Translations under genes and position numbers: made by a program
Part shown: piece by piece, positions 19,671 through 29,880 of the stretch
Layout of the letters: each line of letters opens with the position of its first letter
How positions within the stretch are numbered: the stretch's first letter is position 1
The notes under the pieces: generated by a model
Database searches by the model: none
What the model saw: only the letters and a program-made list of their open reading frames with translations
What the model was told of the DNA's origin: nothing
Assembly: GCF_025153455.1 (NCBI RefSeq)
Contig: NZ_JANZNT010000002.1
Span: 372,001 to 436,000 of the forward strand
DNA: 64,000 nt
Source of the DNA: Sphingomonas sp. BGYR3
GTDB lineage: Bacteria > Pseudomonadota > Alphaproteobacteria > Sphingomonadales > Sphingomonadaceae
Reading direction: 5' to 3'

Positions 19671-20975
19671 TCAGCCGCGCGCGCGGTGCCGGGCGAGTAG
19701 GATCAGGGCAATCGCAGCGACCACCGACCCCAGCGCCATGGCGATCGCCACCGCCTGCAACCCGTATCCGGCGGCAAACAGGATGCCGGCCAATGCGGGG
19801 GCCATCGCCGATCCGCCCCGTCCGACGCCGATGATGAACCCCGTCGCCGTCCCGCGCAGGTCCGTTCCGAAACATTGCGCGATCAGGGCGTACAGCCCGA
19901 CTACGCCCGCATTGGTCGCAAACCCCGCCACCGCCGCCACGACCGACAGCGCGGCCAGGCTGGTCTGACCGCTGCCGAACAGGATCACCAGCCCGGTCGA
20001 CAGCACCATCGCACCGATGGTCAGCCGGAACAGCGGCAGCCGCGCCGTCAACAGGCCAAGCGCCAGCGACCCCGTCGCCCCGCCGATGCTGGCCCACACC
20101 AGCACGCCGGCGGCTTCCGGCGGTGGAAAACCCATGTCCACGACGATCTTCGGGATCCATTTCAGGATGAAGTAGAACGTCATGATATGCGCCAGATACG
20201 CGATGGTCAGCGCAACGGTGGTGGCGATCATCGCCGGCTGGAACAGCTGCGACAGCGGCACCTTGGCCCGGATCGCGGGGGCATCGGGCAGGGCATCGAT
20301 GGCCGCATGGCCCATCCGCGCCAGCGTCGCGTTGATCCGCGTCAGCGCACCCGCCGGCCGCTTCATCGCCAGGAACGCGACCGATTCCGGCACCCGCCAC
20401 AGCGTGACCGGGATCATCAGGGCAGACCAGCTCGCCCCGAACAGGAATACCGCGCGCCAGTCGAAATGCGTCAGCAGTTGCGCCGCCACCAGGCCGCCGA
20501 CGATCGTGCCGACCGGATATCCGCCCGCCATCAGCACCACGGCCAGCGACCGCTGCCGCGCATTCGCCGCCTCTGCCACCGCCGCATTGGTCGCCGCCAG
20601 CATCCCGCCAATGCCCAGCCCCGTCATCACGCGCCAGGCGGACAGGATCAGGACGCCGTCCGCCGATGCCGCGCCCAGCATCCCGACCGTCATCAGCATC
20701 AGACAGCCGATGATCGTCGGCCGTCGTCCCGCCCGGTCGGCAATCTGGCCCAGCAACAGCGACCCGATCGCCATGCCGACCAGTTCCATCGACAGCACGA
20801 TGCCCAGCGCCGCCCGATCGATCCGCCAGTCGGCGGCGATGCCGGGTGAGGCAAAGCTGATCGACATGACATCGAACCCGTCCAGCGCGTTCAGTGCGAT
20901 CATCGAGCCGACGATGCTCCACTGAAACGGCGACATTTCGCCTTGATCGATGATGCCTGCCGGATCGTTGCGCAT
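19671..20975 (-). CDS. pcaK: MFS aromatic acid:H+ symporter (PcaK-like)
   Basis: A 434-residue MFS protein of the aromatic acid:H+ symporter type. The first helix has LDGFDVMSIS, the DGFD signature of this family, and the 2-3 loop is GQIADRAGRRP. Substrates of relatives include 4-hydroxybenzoate, protocatechuate and vanillate. GAGAGGG lies upstream of ATG 20975 at good spacing. It follows ferA on the same strand after 57 bases, so vdh-ferB-ferA-pcaK may be a single unit. The symbol is by similarity; the substrate could equally be ferulate or vanillate. Confidence 0.85.
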   Translation of the reverse strand: MRNDPAGIIDQGEMSPFQWSIVGSMIALNALDGFDVMSISFASPGIAADWRIDRAALGIVLSMELVGMAIGSLLLGQIADRAGRRPTIIGCLMLMTVGMLGAASADGVLILSAWRVMTGLGIGGMLAATNAAVAEAANARQRSLAVVLMAGGYPVGTIVGGLVAAQLLTHFDWRAVFLFGASWSALMIPVTLWRVPESVAFLAMKRPAGALTRINATLARMGHAAIDALPDAPAIRAKVPLSQLFQPAMIATTVALTIAYLAHIMTFYFILKWIPKIVVDMGFPPPEAAGVLVWASIGGATGSLALGLLTARLPLFRLTIGAMVLSTGLVILFGSGQTSLAALSVVAAVAGFATNAGVVGLYALIAQCFGTDLRGTATGFIIGVGRGGSAMAPALAGILFAAGYGLQAVAIAMALGSVVAAIALILLARHRARG

Positions 20976-21032
20976 CCTCTGTCCCTCTCAGAACGTCCGG
21001 CGGCTTTTGCCGTCCGGCCAAATTACAGTCGC

Positions 21033-23171
21033 TCAGCCGTGTGGATCGACCAGCATCAGCGCGTCCAGCGCGACGACGCCCTCGCCCTGCGGATGGACGA
21101 TCACGGGGTTCAGATCGACCTCGCGGATGGCCGGCGTGCCGATCAGCACGTCCATCAGCGCCACGACCATCTGCGCGACCGCTGCCACATCCAGTGCGGG
21201 CGATCCGCGATAGCCATGGAGCAGCGCGGCGCTTTTCAACCGGCCCAGTTCGGCGATGATCGCCGCCTGCGTCATGTCCGGCGTGATCAGGCGCACGTCC
21301 TTCAGGATTTCGGCGGTCACGCCGCCAAAGCCGACCAGCACCACCGGGCCCCAATCGGCGTCGCGCTTTGCCCCGATGATCAGTTCCAGCCCGCGCTTGC
21401 CCATCCCCTCGATCAGCGCGCCGTCCAGCACGATGCCCGCGTCATAGGCGGCGACATTGGCATACAGGCTGTCCCATGCCGCGCGGACCGCATCGGCATT
21501 GGCCAGGTTCAGGATGACGCCGCCCGCATCGCTCTTGTGGCTCAGCGCCGCCGACTGCGCCTTGATCGCAACCGGATAACCGATGCGGTCGGCCACGGCG
21601 ACCGCCTCATCGGCGGATCGGGCCATGCCGCCCTGCGGAAACGGGATGCCGACCGGGGCCAGCAGCTGCTTGGCACGATATTCGGGCACCACCCCGTGTG
21701 CGCCGGACAGGTCGATGGCCCGCGCGTGTTCCGGCCGTTCCGCCACGTCGCGGGCGGTCAGCGCGTTCAGCCGGGCAATGGCGCGGAACACCCGCTCGCT
21801 GCTGGGGAATACCGGCACGCCCGCCGCGCGCAGCGCATCGCTGTCGGCCGCGCTGATCGACGCGCCCTCGTCCAGCCCGGCATAGATCAGCGGCTTGGTC
21901 AGGGTCAGTTCGCTGACCGCGCGCAGGATCGGCGGCAGTTTGATGGCGGTCGTCTTGTCGTCCGTCTGGATGATCCCGGCGACGATGCAGCCAAAGCGGT
22001 CATCCTCATGCAACGCCTTGATCAGGCGGTAATAAATGTCCGGTTCGACCAGCCCCTGGGCGGTGATGTCCAGCGGATTGCTGACCGCGACAAAGTCCGG
22101 CATCGCCGCGCGCACCAGCGGCGCATTGCCATCGTCCAGCGCCGGCAGCGGCACCGACAATTCTTCGCACAGGTCAAGCGTCAGCGCCTTGAACGCGCCG
22201 GATTCGCCCAGCACGGCCGTGCCGCCAGCGGGCAGGGCGGGGCATCGCGACGCGATCTCGGCAATGTCGCCCAGTTCCTCCAGCGTTTCGGCAAACACCA
22301 CGCCCGCGCGCTCGACCATCGCCCGCATCAGCGCATAATCGCCCGCCATGGCCCCGGTATGCGTGGCCGCGCTTTCGCGCGCCGCGCTCGACTTGCCGGG
22401 ATGCAGCAGCACGATCCGCTTGCCCGCCACGCGCGCCGCCCGCGCTGCGGCCAGGAACCGCTGCGGCTGGCGGAACTGTTCGACGATCAGGGCGATCACC
22501 TGCGTCGCCGGATCGGCGATCAGATGCTCGACATAATCCTCGACGCCGCTCGCCGCCTCGTTCCCCGTCGATACCGACAGCGTCAGGTGCATGGTCCGGC
22601 CCATCAGCATGGTGCCCAGCACGGCCGCCATCGCGCCCGATTGCGACACGATGCCGACGCCCGCACCAGCACCCGGCGCGGGCAACAGCGTTTCAACGAA
22701 GGTCAGCGGGATGCGCGCGGCGTGATTGACCAGGCCCAGGCAATTCGGCCCCTCGATCACCATCCCGGCTTCGGCCGCGATCCGTCCGATTTCGCGCTGA
22801 TCGGCCAGTCCCTGCTCGCCGCCCTCGGCAAATCCGGCGGAAAACACCACCGCCGCACCGCATCCGCGCGCTGCCAGCGCCCGGATCGCGTCCATCACCC
22901 CGGCACGGGGAATGGCCAGCACGGCCGCATCCACCCCCACCGGCAACGCATCGATCGACGGCAGGCACGGCCGCCCGCCGATTTCCGCGCGCTTGGGGTT
23001 GATCAGGTGGATGTCGCCCGAAAACCCGTTGCGCTCCAGATTGGCCAGCACCGACGCGCCCAGCGCGCCCGGCTTTTCCGACGCACCGACGATCGCCACG
23101 GACCGCGGCGACAACAGGCGATTGAGCTCGGCGGACACCGCTGCGGGCGCGGATCGCGTGTCGGTTGCCAT
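21033..23171 (-). CDS. ferA: NDP-forming acyl-CoA synthetase, probable feruloyl-CoA synthetase
   Basis: A 712-residue acyl-CoA synthetase of the ADP-forming superfamily: CoA-binding domain (about 15-140, SVAIVGASEKPG), succinyl-CoA-ligase-like middle with the phospho-His candidate in THTGAMAGDYA, and a C-terminal ATP-grasp domain (about 490-710, VAIKAQSAALSHKSDAGGV). Such a protein directly downstream of a hydroxycinnamoyl-CoA hydratase-lyase gene is the ferBA arrangement known from Sphingobium sp. SYK-6, where FerA activates ferulate. ATG 23171 is chosen because an earlier start would overlap ferB. Activation of p-coumarate, caffeate or sinapate is also likely. Confidence 0.82.
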   Translation of the reverse strand: MATDTRSAPAAVSAELNRLLSPRSVAIVGASEKPGALGASVLANLERNGFSGDIHLINPKRAEIGGRPCLPSIDALPVGVDAAVLAIPRAGVMDAIRALAARGCGAAVVFSAGFAEGGEQGLADQREIGRIAAEAGMVIEGPNCLGLVNHAARIPLTFVETLLPAPGAGAGVGIVSQSGAMAAVLGTMLMGRTMHLTLSVSTGNEAASGVEDYVEHLIADPATQVIALIVEQFRQPQRFLAAARAARVAGKRIVLLHPGKSSAARESAATHTGAMAGDYALMRAMVERAGVVFAETLEELGDIAEIASRCPALPAGGTAVLGESGAFKALTLDLCEELSVPLPALDDGNAPLVRAAMPDFVAVSNPLDITAQGLVEPDIYYRLIKALHEDDRFGCIVAGIIQTDDKTTAIKLPPILRAVSELTLTKPLIYAGLDEGASISAADSDALRAAGVPVFPSSERVFRAIARLNALTARDVAERPEHARAIDLSGAHGVVPEYRAKQLLAPVGIPFPQGGMARSADEAVAVADRIGYPVAIKAQSAALSHKSDAGGVILNLANADAVRAAWDSLYANVAAYDAGIVLDGALIEGMGKRGLELIIGAKRDADWGPVVLVGFGGVTAEILKDVRLITPDMTQAAIIAELGRLKSAALLHGYRGSPALDVAAVAQMVVALMDVLIGTPAIREVDLNPVIVHPQGEGVVALDALMLVDPHG

Positions 23172-23196
23172 GATGGTGCGTTCCCCCGAAACCCGG

Positions 23197-24033
23197 TCAG
23201 ACGTTCTGCTTGGACTTGTCATACGCGCCCAGGCCGGGCTTGTACGTCTTGTCGTCGATGAACTGCTTGATGCCCTGCTTGCGGCCATCATTGTCAAAGA
23301 AATTGGCCGCTTCCTGCGCGCGGATCAGGTAATCCTCGGCATTGTCGTACGTCATTTCGCGCACGCGCCGGATCGCGTCCTTCGTCGCCTTCAACGCGAC
23401 AGGGTTCTTCTCCAGCAGCACCTTGGCCACCTGTTCCACCCGGTCGCGCAGGGTGGCCAGCGGCACCGCCTCGTTCACCAGGCCCCATTCGGCGGCGGTC
23501 TTGCCGTCGATATTCTCGCCCATCATCGCGTGATACATGGCGCGGCGAAATCCGGTTAGCTCGACGATCACCTTGGACGCGCCGCCGCCGGGCAGGATGC
23601 CCCAGTTGATTTCCGACAGGCCGAACGTCGCCTCTTCGGCCGCGAATGCCAGATCGCATCCGAACAGCGGGCCGTATCCGCCGCCAAAGCACCAGCCGTT
23701 GATCATCGCGATGGTCGGCTTGTGATACCAGCGCAGGCGCCGCCACCAGCCATAGGCCTCGCGCTGCGCACCGCGCGTCGCGCCCAGGCCCTTGGCCTCG
23801 TTCTCCCGGAAATATTCCTTCAGGTCCATGCCCGCCGACCACGCCGTCCCTTCGCCCGACAGGACAAGCACGCCCACATCGTCGCGATATTCCAGCTCGT
23901 CGAGCACGCGCATCATCTGGCGGTTGAGCTTGGGGCTCATGCAGTTGCGCTTTTCGGGCCGGTTGAACCGCACCCACGCAATGCCGTCGATCACGTCAAA
24001 GGCAACGGTTTCGGTTTCGGAACGGTCGGTCAT
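23197..24033 (-). CDS. ferB: feruloyl-CoA hydratase/lyase
   Basis: A 278-residue crotonase-family enzyme matching p-hydroxycinnamoyl-CoA hydratase-lyases. It hydrates feruloyl-CoA and cleaves it to vanillin and acetyl-CoA. Seen are the oxyanion-hole part SAGMDLKEYF, FGGGYGPLFGCD, and the catalytic Glu in FGLSEINWGI, a segment that is characteristic for this subgroup rather than fatty-acid enoyl-CoA hydratases. The WWRRLRWYHKPTIAMING stretch is also subgroup-typical. It sits between the vanillin dehydrogenase and ferA genes on one strand. Confidence 0.92.
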   Translation of the reverse strand: MTDRSETETVAFDVIDGIAWVRFNRPEKRNCMSPKLNRQMMRVLDELEYRDDVGVLVLSGEGTAWSAGMDLKEYFRENEAKGLGATRGAQREAYGWWRRLRWYHKPTIAMINGWCFGGGYGPLFGCDLAFAAEEATFGLSEINWGILPGGGASKVIVELTGFRRAMYHAMMGENIDGKTAAEWGLVNEAVPLATLRDRVEQVAKVLLEKNPVALKATKDAIRRVREMTYDNAEDYLIRAQEAANFFDNDGRKQGIKQFIDDKTYKPGLGAYDKSKQNV

Positions 24034-24074
24034 GTCGAATGCGCCTTTCGCAGCGGAACGGGTGGGGACGGGGT

Positions 24075-25526
24075 TCAGATGGGATAATGGCCCGGCTGGG
24101 TCTCGATCGTGATCCAGCGCAGTTCGGTGAAGGCATCGATGCCCGCGCGGCCGCCGAACCGGCCGTAACCGGACGCCTTGACCCCGCCGAACGGCATCTG
24201 CGCCTCGTCATGCACGGTCGGGCCGTTGACGTGGCAGATGCCCGATTTGATCTGCCGCGCAACACGCAGGCCGCGTGCCGCGTCCCGCGTGAACACGGCT
24301 GCGGACAGGCCATATTCGGTATCGTTGGCCAGCCGGATCGCCTCCGCCTCGTCTGCCGCGCGGATGATGCCGACCACGGGGCCGAAACTTTCGTCGCGGA
24401 ACAGCTTCATCGCTGGGGTCACCCCGTCAATGACATGGGCGGGCATCAGCACGCCGTCCGCCGCGCCGCCGTTCAGCTGCCGTGCCCCCGCCGCCAGCGC
24501 ATCGTCGATCAGCGCGCGGACATGATCGACCGTCTTCTGGTCAACCACCGCGCCCAGCGGCGTCTTGCCCTCGCGCGGGTCGCCGACGGGCATCGTCGCC
24601 ACCTTGGCCGCCAGCTTGTCGGCAAAGGCATCGGCAACCGCATCGACCACGATGATCCGTTCGGTCGACATGCAGATCTGGCCCTGGTTCATGAACGCGC
24701 CGAACGCCGCCGCCTTGACCGCCTCGTCCAGATCGGCGTCCTCCAGCACGATCAGCGGCGCCTTGCCGCCCAGTTCCAGCAGCGCGGGCTTCAGATTGTC
24801 GGCGCAGCGCCGGGCGATGATCCGCCCCACCGCCGTCGATCCGGTAAAGTTCACGCGGCGCACGGCCGGGTGATCGATCATCGCGCCAACGACCTCGCCC
24901 GCATCGGCCGGCGCATTGGTGACCAGGTTGACGACCCCATCGCCCAGTCCCGCCTCGGCAAAGGCATCAATGATCAGCGCGTGGGTGCGCGGGCATTGCT
25001 CCGACGCCTTCAGCACCACGGTGTTGCCGCAGGCCAGCGGCACTGCGATGGCGCGCGTGCCCAGGATGATCGGCGCATTCCACGGCGCGATGCCCAGCAC
25101 GACGCCGGCCGGTTCGCGCAGGGCCATGGCGATGCAGCCCGGCTTGTCGGACGGGATCACCTCGCCGCTGATCTGCGTGGTCAGCGCCGCTGCCTCGCGC
25201 ACCATGCCGACGGCCAGCATCAGGTTGAACCGCGCCCAGCCTTCGGTCGCGCCGATTTCGGTCATCATCGCATCGACAAAATCGGCCGCACGCGCATCCA
25301 TGGCGGCGGCAGCGGCCATCAGCTTCGCCCGCCGCGCATTGGGGCCAAGCGCAGACCAGGCGGGCAGGGCAGCGGCGGCCGCATCGCACGCCTCGGCCGC
25401 CTCTTCCGGCGACGCTGCGGCGGCAGTGGTTGCCACACGCCCCGTCACCGGGTTTATACGGTCGAATTGTGAACCGGTGGTCCGTGTCGTGCCGCCAATG
25501 AACAGAGGAACCGATGACGCAGGCAT
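24075..25526 (-). CDS. vdh: vanillin dehydrogenase (aldehyde dehydrogenase family)
   Basis: A 483-residue NAD(P)-dependent aldehyde dehydrogenase. The catalytic Cys is in GQICMSTER and the general base Glu in ELGGKAPL; WNAPIILGTRAIA and FGGVKASGYGRFGG are as in vanillin and salicylaldehyde dehydrogenases. ATG 25526 has GGAG six bases upstream and is preferred over the ATG at 25544. Being the first gene of the vdh-ferB-ferA unit, it should oxidise the vanillin that FerB releases to vanillate. In SYK-6 the equivalent is called LigV. Other aromatic aldehydes are plausible substrates. Confidence 0.9.
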   Translation of the reverse strand: MPASSVPLFIGGTTRTTGSQFDRINPVTGRVATTAAAASPEEAAEACDAAAAALPAWSALGPNARRAKLMAAAAAMDARAADFVDAMMTEIGATEGWARFNLMLAVGMVREAAALTTQISGEVIPSDKPGCIAMALREPAGVVLGIAPWNAPIILGTRAIAVPLACGNTVVLKASEQCPRTHALIIDAFAEAGLGDGVVNLVTNAPADAGEVVGAMIDHPAVRRVNFTGSTAVGRIIARRCADNLKPALLELGGKAPLIVLEDADLDEAVKAAAFGAFMNQGQICMSTERIIVVDAVADAFADKLAAKVATMPVGDPREGKTPLGAVVDQKTVDHVRALIDDALAAGARQLNGGAADGVLMPAHVIDGVTPAMKLFRDESFGPVVGIIRAADEAEAIRLANDTEYGLSAAVFTRDAARGLRVARQIKSGICHVNGPTVHDEAQMPFGGVKASGYGRFGGRAGIDAFTELRWITIETQPGHYPI

Positions 25527-25548
25527 ATCCGACTCCAGATGCATATAC

Positions 25549-25576
25549 GCTTAATGTTATGGGGTATAGCATAAGC
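25549..25576. promoter_or_regulatory. candidate FerC (MarR) operator
   Basis: Inverted repeat GCTTAATGTTAT (25549-25560) and TATAGCATAAGC (25565-25576) around GGGG; arms match apart from one inserted base. It is AT-rich in a GC-rich setting and lies 23 bases upstream of vdh and 66 bases upstream of the MarR gene, so binding could block the catabolic promoter. Confidence 0.5.
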
Positions 25577-25641
25577 CTTTCCGCTGGCGTGGCAAGCGGT
25601 TTTGGCCGCGCAGCGACGCGCAAGGGGGCGGGGCGGGCCTG

Positions 25642-27299
<1,658 letters not shown>

Positions 27300-27309
27300 T
27301 CAGCGGCGA

Positions 27310-27361
27310 TATCGCAAAGGCCAAAAAACTTGGACATTTCGCCAGTGTGCGATAGCCAAGT
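27310..27361. promoter_or_regulatory. interleaved inverted repeats in the pobA/pobR divergent region
   Basis: Two perfect inverted repeats interleave: TATCGCA (27310-27316) with TGCGATA (27348-27354), and ACTTGG (27328-27333) with CCAAGT (27356-27361). They fill the 114-base gap between pobA and the regulator and are candidates for AraC-family half-sites. Confidence 0.4.
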
Positions 27362-27365
27362 GACC

Positions 27366-28226
27366 ATGGCCGACCCGCCCGTCATTCCCAGTTTCTACCT
27401 GTATGGTGAGCCGCCACGCGCGGTAGAGGCGGCGTTCGTCCATTGCGAATCGCTGGATGACCGGTCGCGGCCCAGCGAATGGACCATCGCCCCGCACCGG
27501 CATGACGGCCTTGCCCATATCATGCTGATTGCCCATGGCGACGGCACTGCGATCATCGAGGGCGAACGGCACCCGTTCCGCGCGCCAGTGCTGGTGATCG
27601 TGCCATCCAGCGTGATTCACGGCTTTGAATGGGCACAGGAATCGCGCGGCCATGTCGTCACCGTCGCCATGGAACAGATTGATGCGCTGGGCCTGTTCAG
27701 CCCCCAGGCATCGGCGCTGTTCGGCCGGTGGTCGCTGCATCCCGTGGCGGCCGAGCGGCTGCCGGTGATCGAAGGATGGATCGCCGAATTGTCCCGCAAC
27801 CTGAACTGGGATTCGCCGGGACGGGCGCTGGCGGTGACCGGCATCCTGCTTGCCCTGATCGCAGAGGCGATGCGCCATGCCCAGCCACCGGCAACGGCCA
27901 TCCGGGTCAGCCGGGCAATGTCCATCGTGGCGCGCTATCGCGACCGGATCGAACGCGATTTCCGGCGCCGCCTGACCGTTGCGGAACACGCCGCCATGCT
28001 GGGCGTCAGCGTATCGACCCTGCGCGCCGCCTGCATGGCCGTGGCGGGCGATTCCCCCCTGCGGATCCAGGATGAGCGCACGGTGCTGGAGGCGCGTCGG
28101 CTGCTGCGCTATTCCAACCTGTCGGTCGCTGAAATCGGCTATGCCCTGGGCTTTGCGGATCCCGCCCATTTTTCGCGGTTCTTCAAACGAATGGCCGGCG
28201 TGGCGCCATTCCGCGCGCGGCAATAG
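27366..28226 (+). CDS. pobR: AraC-family regulator, probable pobA activator
   Basis: A 286-residue AraC-family protein. The N-terminal half has a cupin-like sensory domain (HRHDGLAHIMLIAHGDG, then VIVPSSVIHGFEW). The C-terminal pair of helix-turn-helix units is at about 190-285, ending LSVAEIGYALGFADPAHFSRFFKR (only the part GYALGFADPAHFSRFF is needed to recognise it). ATG 27366 is chosen because the cupin then begins at the usual distance; an ATG at 27330 would run through the repeats. AraC-type PobR proteins activate pobA in response to 4-hydroxybenzoate. Confidence 0.87.
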   Translation: MADPPVIPSFYLYGEPPRAVEAAFVHCESLDDRSRPSEWTIAPHRHDGLAHIMLIAHGDGTAIIEGERHPFRAPVLVIVPSSVIHGFEWAQESRGHVVTVAMEQIDALGLFSPQASALFGRWSLHPVAAERLPVIEGWIAELSRNLNWDSPGRALAVTGILLALIAEAMRHAQPPATAIRVSRAMSIVARYRDRIERDFRRRLTVAEHAAMLGVSVSTLRAACMAVAGDSPLRIQDERTVLEARRLLRYSNLSVAEIGYALGFADPAHFSRFFKRMAGVAPFRARQ

Positions 28227-28355
28227 GCCGGGGCTTGTCCCGCCTCAGCTGCGGCCTTGACGAACCCTCGCCAAGCCATTGAGATGCGGCACGCCGTCTG
28301 GCGCAGCGCGGGCGGGAAGATGCGAACGGCGGTCCCGGCGCATATGGGGGGTGAC

Positions 28356-29078
28356 ATGGCCGAGAATTCGGTGAACCGGCTGTCCAGCCGCCGCCAGACC
28401 TTTGTTGACCTGTGCGAGGAAACCACCGGTTTCGGAGAGATCGAGTTCCGCACGTTCCGCGACCTGCTGATCCGGCCGCGCGTCGCCCTTGAACACTATC
28501 TGATCCACGGTCCCACCGGCGGCCAGCGCTATTCGCGGCCCTTCGGCTTCTACATGGGGCTGTGCGGGATATTGATGTTCTACCTGTTTCTGGTTGGCGG
28601 ATTGAAGGGCGTGATCGAGGGTTGGCCCGCCAGCCTGATCGATCCCTGGCTGGCCCGGTCCGGAAAAAGCCGGGACGCATTTATCGACGATGCCGAAAGC
28701 TGGATGTCGCTGGTCGTGACGCCCATCATCGCCGTCCTCAACGCCCTGCTCGCCGCGCCGCTGCTCAAATGGTGGAGCGGGCTGGACTGGCGGCGCAGCT
28801 TTCGGTCGGCCAATGTGCTGATGTGCGTGTGGACCGTGCCGATCCTGTTCATCGGCCCAGCCCCGCAGATCGAGGGGCTTCAGCTGTACGCGCTGCTGAT
28901 CATGTGGGCCTCCCTGTTCGTCGCGTTCTTTCGCATGGGCAAGGGGCTGTGGTTCGCGGCGTGGTGGGACGGGGCGCTGAAAAGCCTGTTGCTCGTCATC
29001 CTCCTCATGATCGCCTCATGGATCGGCATGGTCCCCAGCCTGTATATCGGCCTGATCGGCGGGACGTGGAGCGCCTGA
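28356..29078 (+). CDS. integral membrane protein, DUF3667-like
   Basis: A 240-residue protein with about four or five hydrophobic helices. The soluble N-terminal part FRTFRDLLIRPRVALEHYL followed by RYSRPFGFYMGLCGILMF resembles DUF3667-type membrane proteins; this match is by eye and uncertain. ATG 28356 has GGGGGTG close upstream; further in-frame starts exist at 28257 and 28344. Function unknown. It stands alone between the pob region and the DUF1826 gene. Confidence 0.6.
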   Translation: MAENSVNRLSSRRQTFVDLCEETTGFGEIEFRTFRDLLIRPRVALEHYLIHGPTGGQRYSRPFGFYMGLCGILMFYLFLVGGLKGVIEGWPASLIDPWLARSGKSRDAFIDDAESWMSLVVTPIIAVLNALLAAPLLKWWSGLDWRRSFRSANVLMCVWTVPILFIGPAPQIEGLQLYALLIMWASLFVAFFRMGKGLWFAAWWDGALKSLLLVILLMIASWIGMVPSLYIGLIGGTWSA

Positions 29079-29151
29079 GGCGCCGTCGACCTCCCGCCGC
29101 CCCGATCCGCCGCCCGCTGGACAATCCTCCCGCAGCCCTGCTAAGACATGC

Positions 29152-29170
29152 AATGTTATACCATAACATT
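29152..29170. promoter_or_regulatory. Zur-type operator
   Basis: AATGTTATACCATAACATT: perfect 8-bp arms around ACC. It differs by one base from the core of the proteobacterial Zur box (AATGTTATA-N-TATAACATT). It lies 16 bases upstream of the DUF1826 gene start, a repressing position. Confidence 0.75.
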
Positions 29171-29186
29171 TTCCTTAAGGTTCCGC

Positions 29187-29819
29187 ATGACCATGAACGA
29201 TCACCGCCTGTCCGGGATGGCGACCGTCATTGACCGCGCAGACGCCGTTGCGGCCGCAACCCGCTCGCTTGAGGATCTGGCTGCGGTCCGGCATCCCGAT
29301 ATCGCCCTGGCCATTCATTCGCGTTCCTTGCCGCCCCGTCTGTCCGATGCTGTGGACGCGCTCGACCTTGACGGGATCGACGATACCGATCTGATCGTCG
29401 ATCTGCCGATCAGCGGAGAGGCCTTTGCAGCAGCCCTGGCGGTCAGCGGCTTTCCCGCTTCGGCCGCGCGCATGATCGGCGACGACATGGCGCGGTTGGC
29501 GCAGGTGCTGGGCGATGTTGCGGGCTGCACCCGGCTGGCGATCCGACTGCACGTCGTTGAAACCGATGCCTGCCGAAAGTTTCATGCGGACTATGTCACG
29601 CTGCGCCTCTTGACCACCTATCGCGGCCGCGCGACCGAATGGCACCGTGCAGACACGCCCGACCGGATCGATCGGCTTCGGCCCGGTGACGTTGCGATCT
29701 TCAAGGGCCGGGTGCTGCTCGACCCGCCGGCCGTGCTGCATCGCTCGCCGCCGATTGCCGGAACGGGCGAGCATCGGTTGCTGCTGGTCGTCGATCCTGT
29801 GCCGTTGCCCGGCGGCTGA
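29187..29819 (+). CDS. DUF1826 family protein, probably zinc-regulated
   Basis: A 210-residue protein of the DUF1826 family. The diagnostic part is the second half: KFHADYVTLRLLTTYRG, then AIFKGR and a C-terminal LHRSPPI. ATG 29187 has TAAGG six bases upstream; ATG 29148 would place the operator inside the gene. DUF1826 genes are known from comparative genomics to accompany COG0523 GTPases and Zur-controlled genes; the palindrome just upstream supports that here. Biochemical activity is unknown; a role in surviving zinc shortage is the best inference. Confidence 0.8.
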   Translation: MTMNDHRLSGMATVIDRADAVAAATRSLEDLAAVRHPDIALAIHSRSLPPRLSDAVDALDLDGIDDTDLIVDLPISGEAFAAALAVSGFPASAARMIGDDMARLAQVLGDVAGCTRLAIRLHVVETDACRKFHADYVTLRLLTTYRGRATEWHRADTPDRIDRLRPGDVAIFKGRVLLDPPAVLHRSPPIAGTGEHRLLLVVDPVPLPGG

Positions 29820-29880
29820 ACCATCCGGCAACGCCGGCATCCGGTGATTGCCCTGTCCCTTCGGCATGGTAGAGAAACCC

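Noticed and set aside
20943..23261. 772-codon plus-strand frame opposite ferA
   Set aside because: Shadow of the FerA gene, very rich in Arg, His and Gln, no domain.
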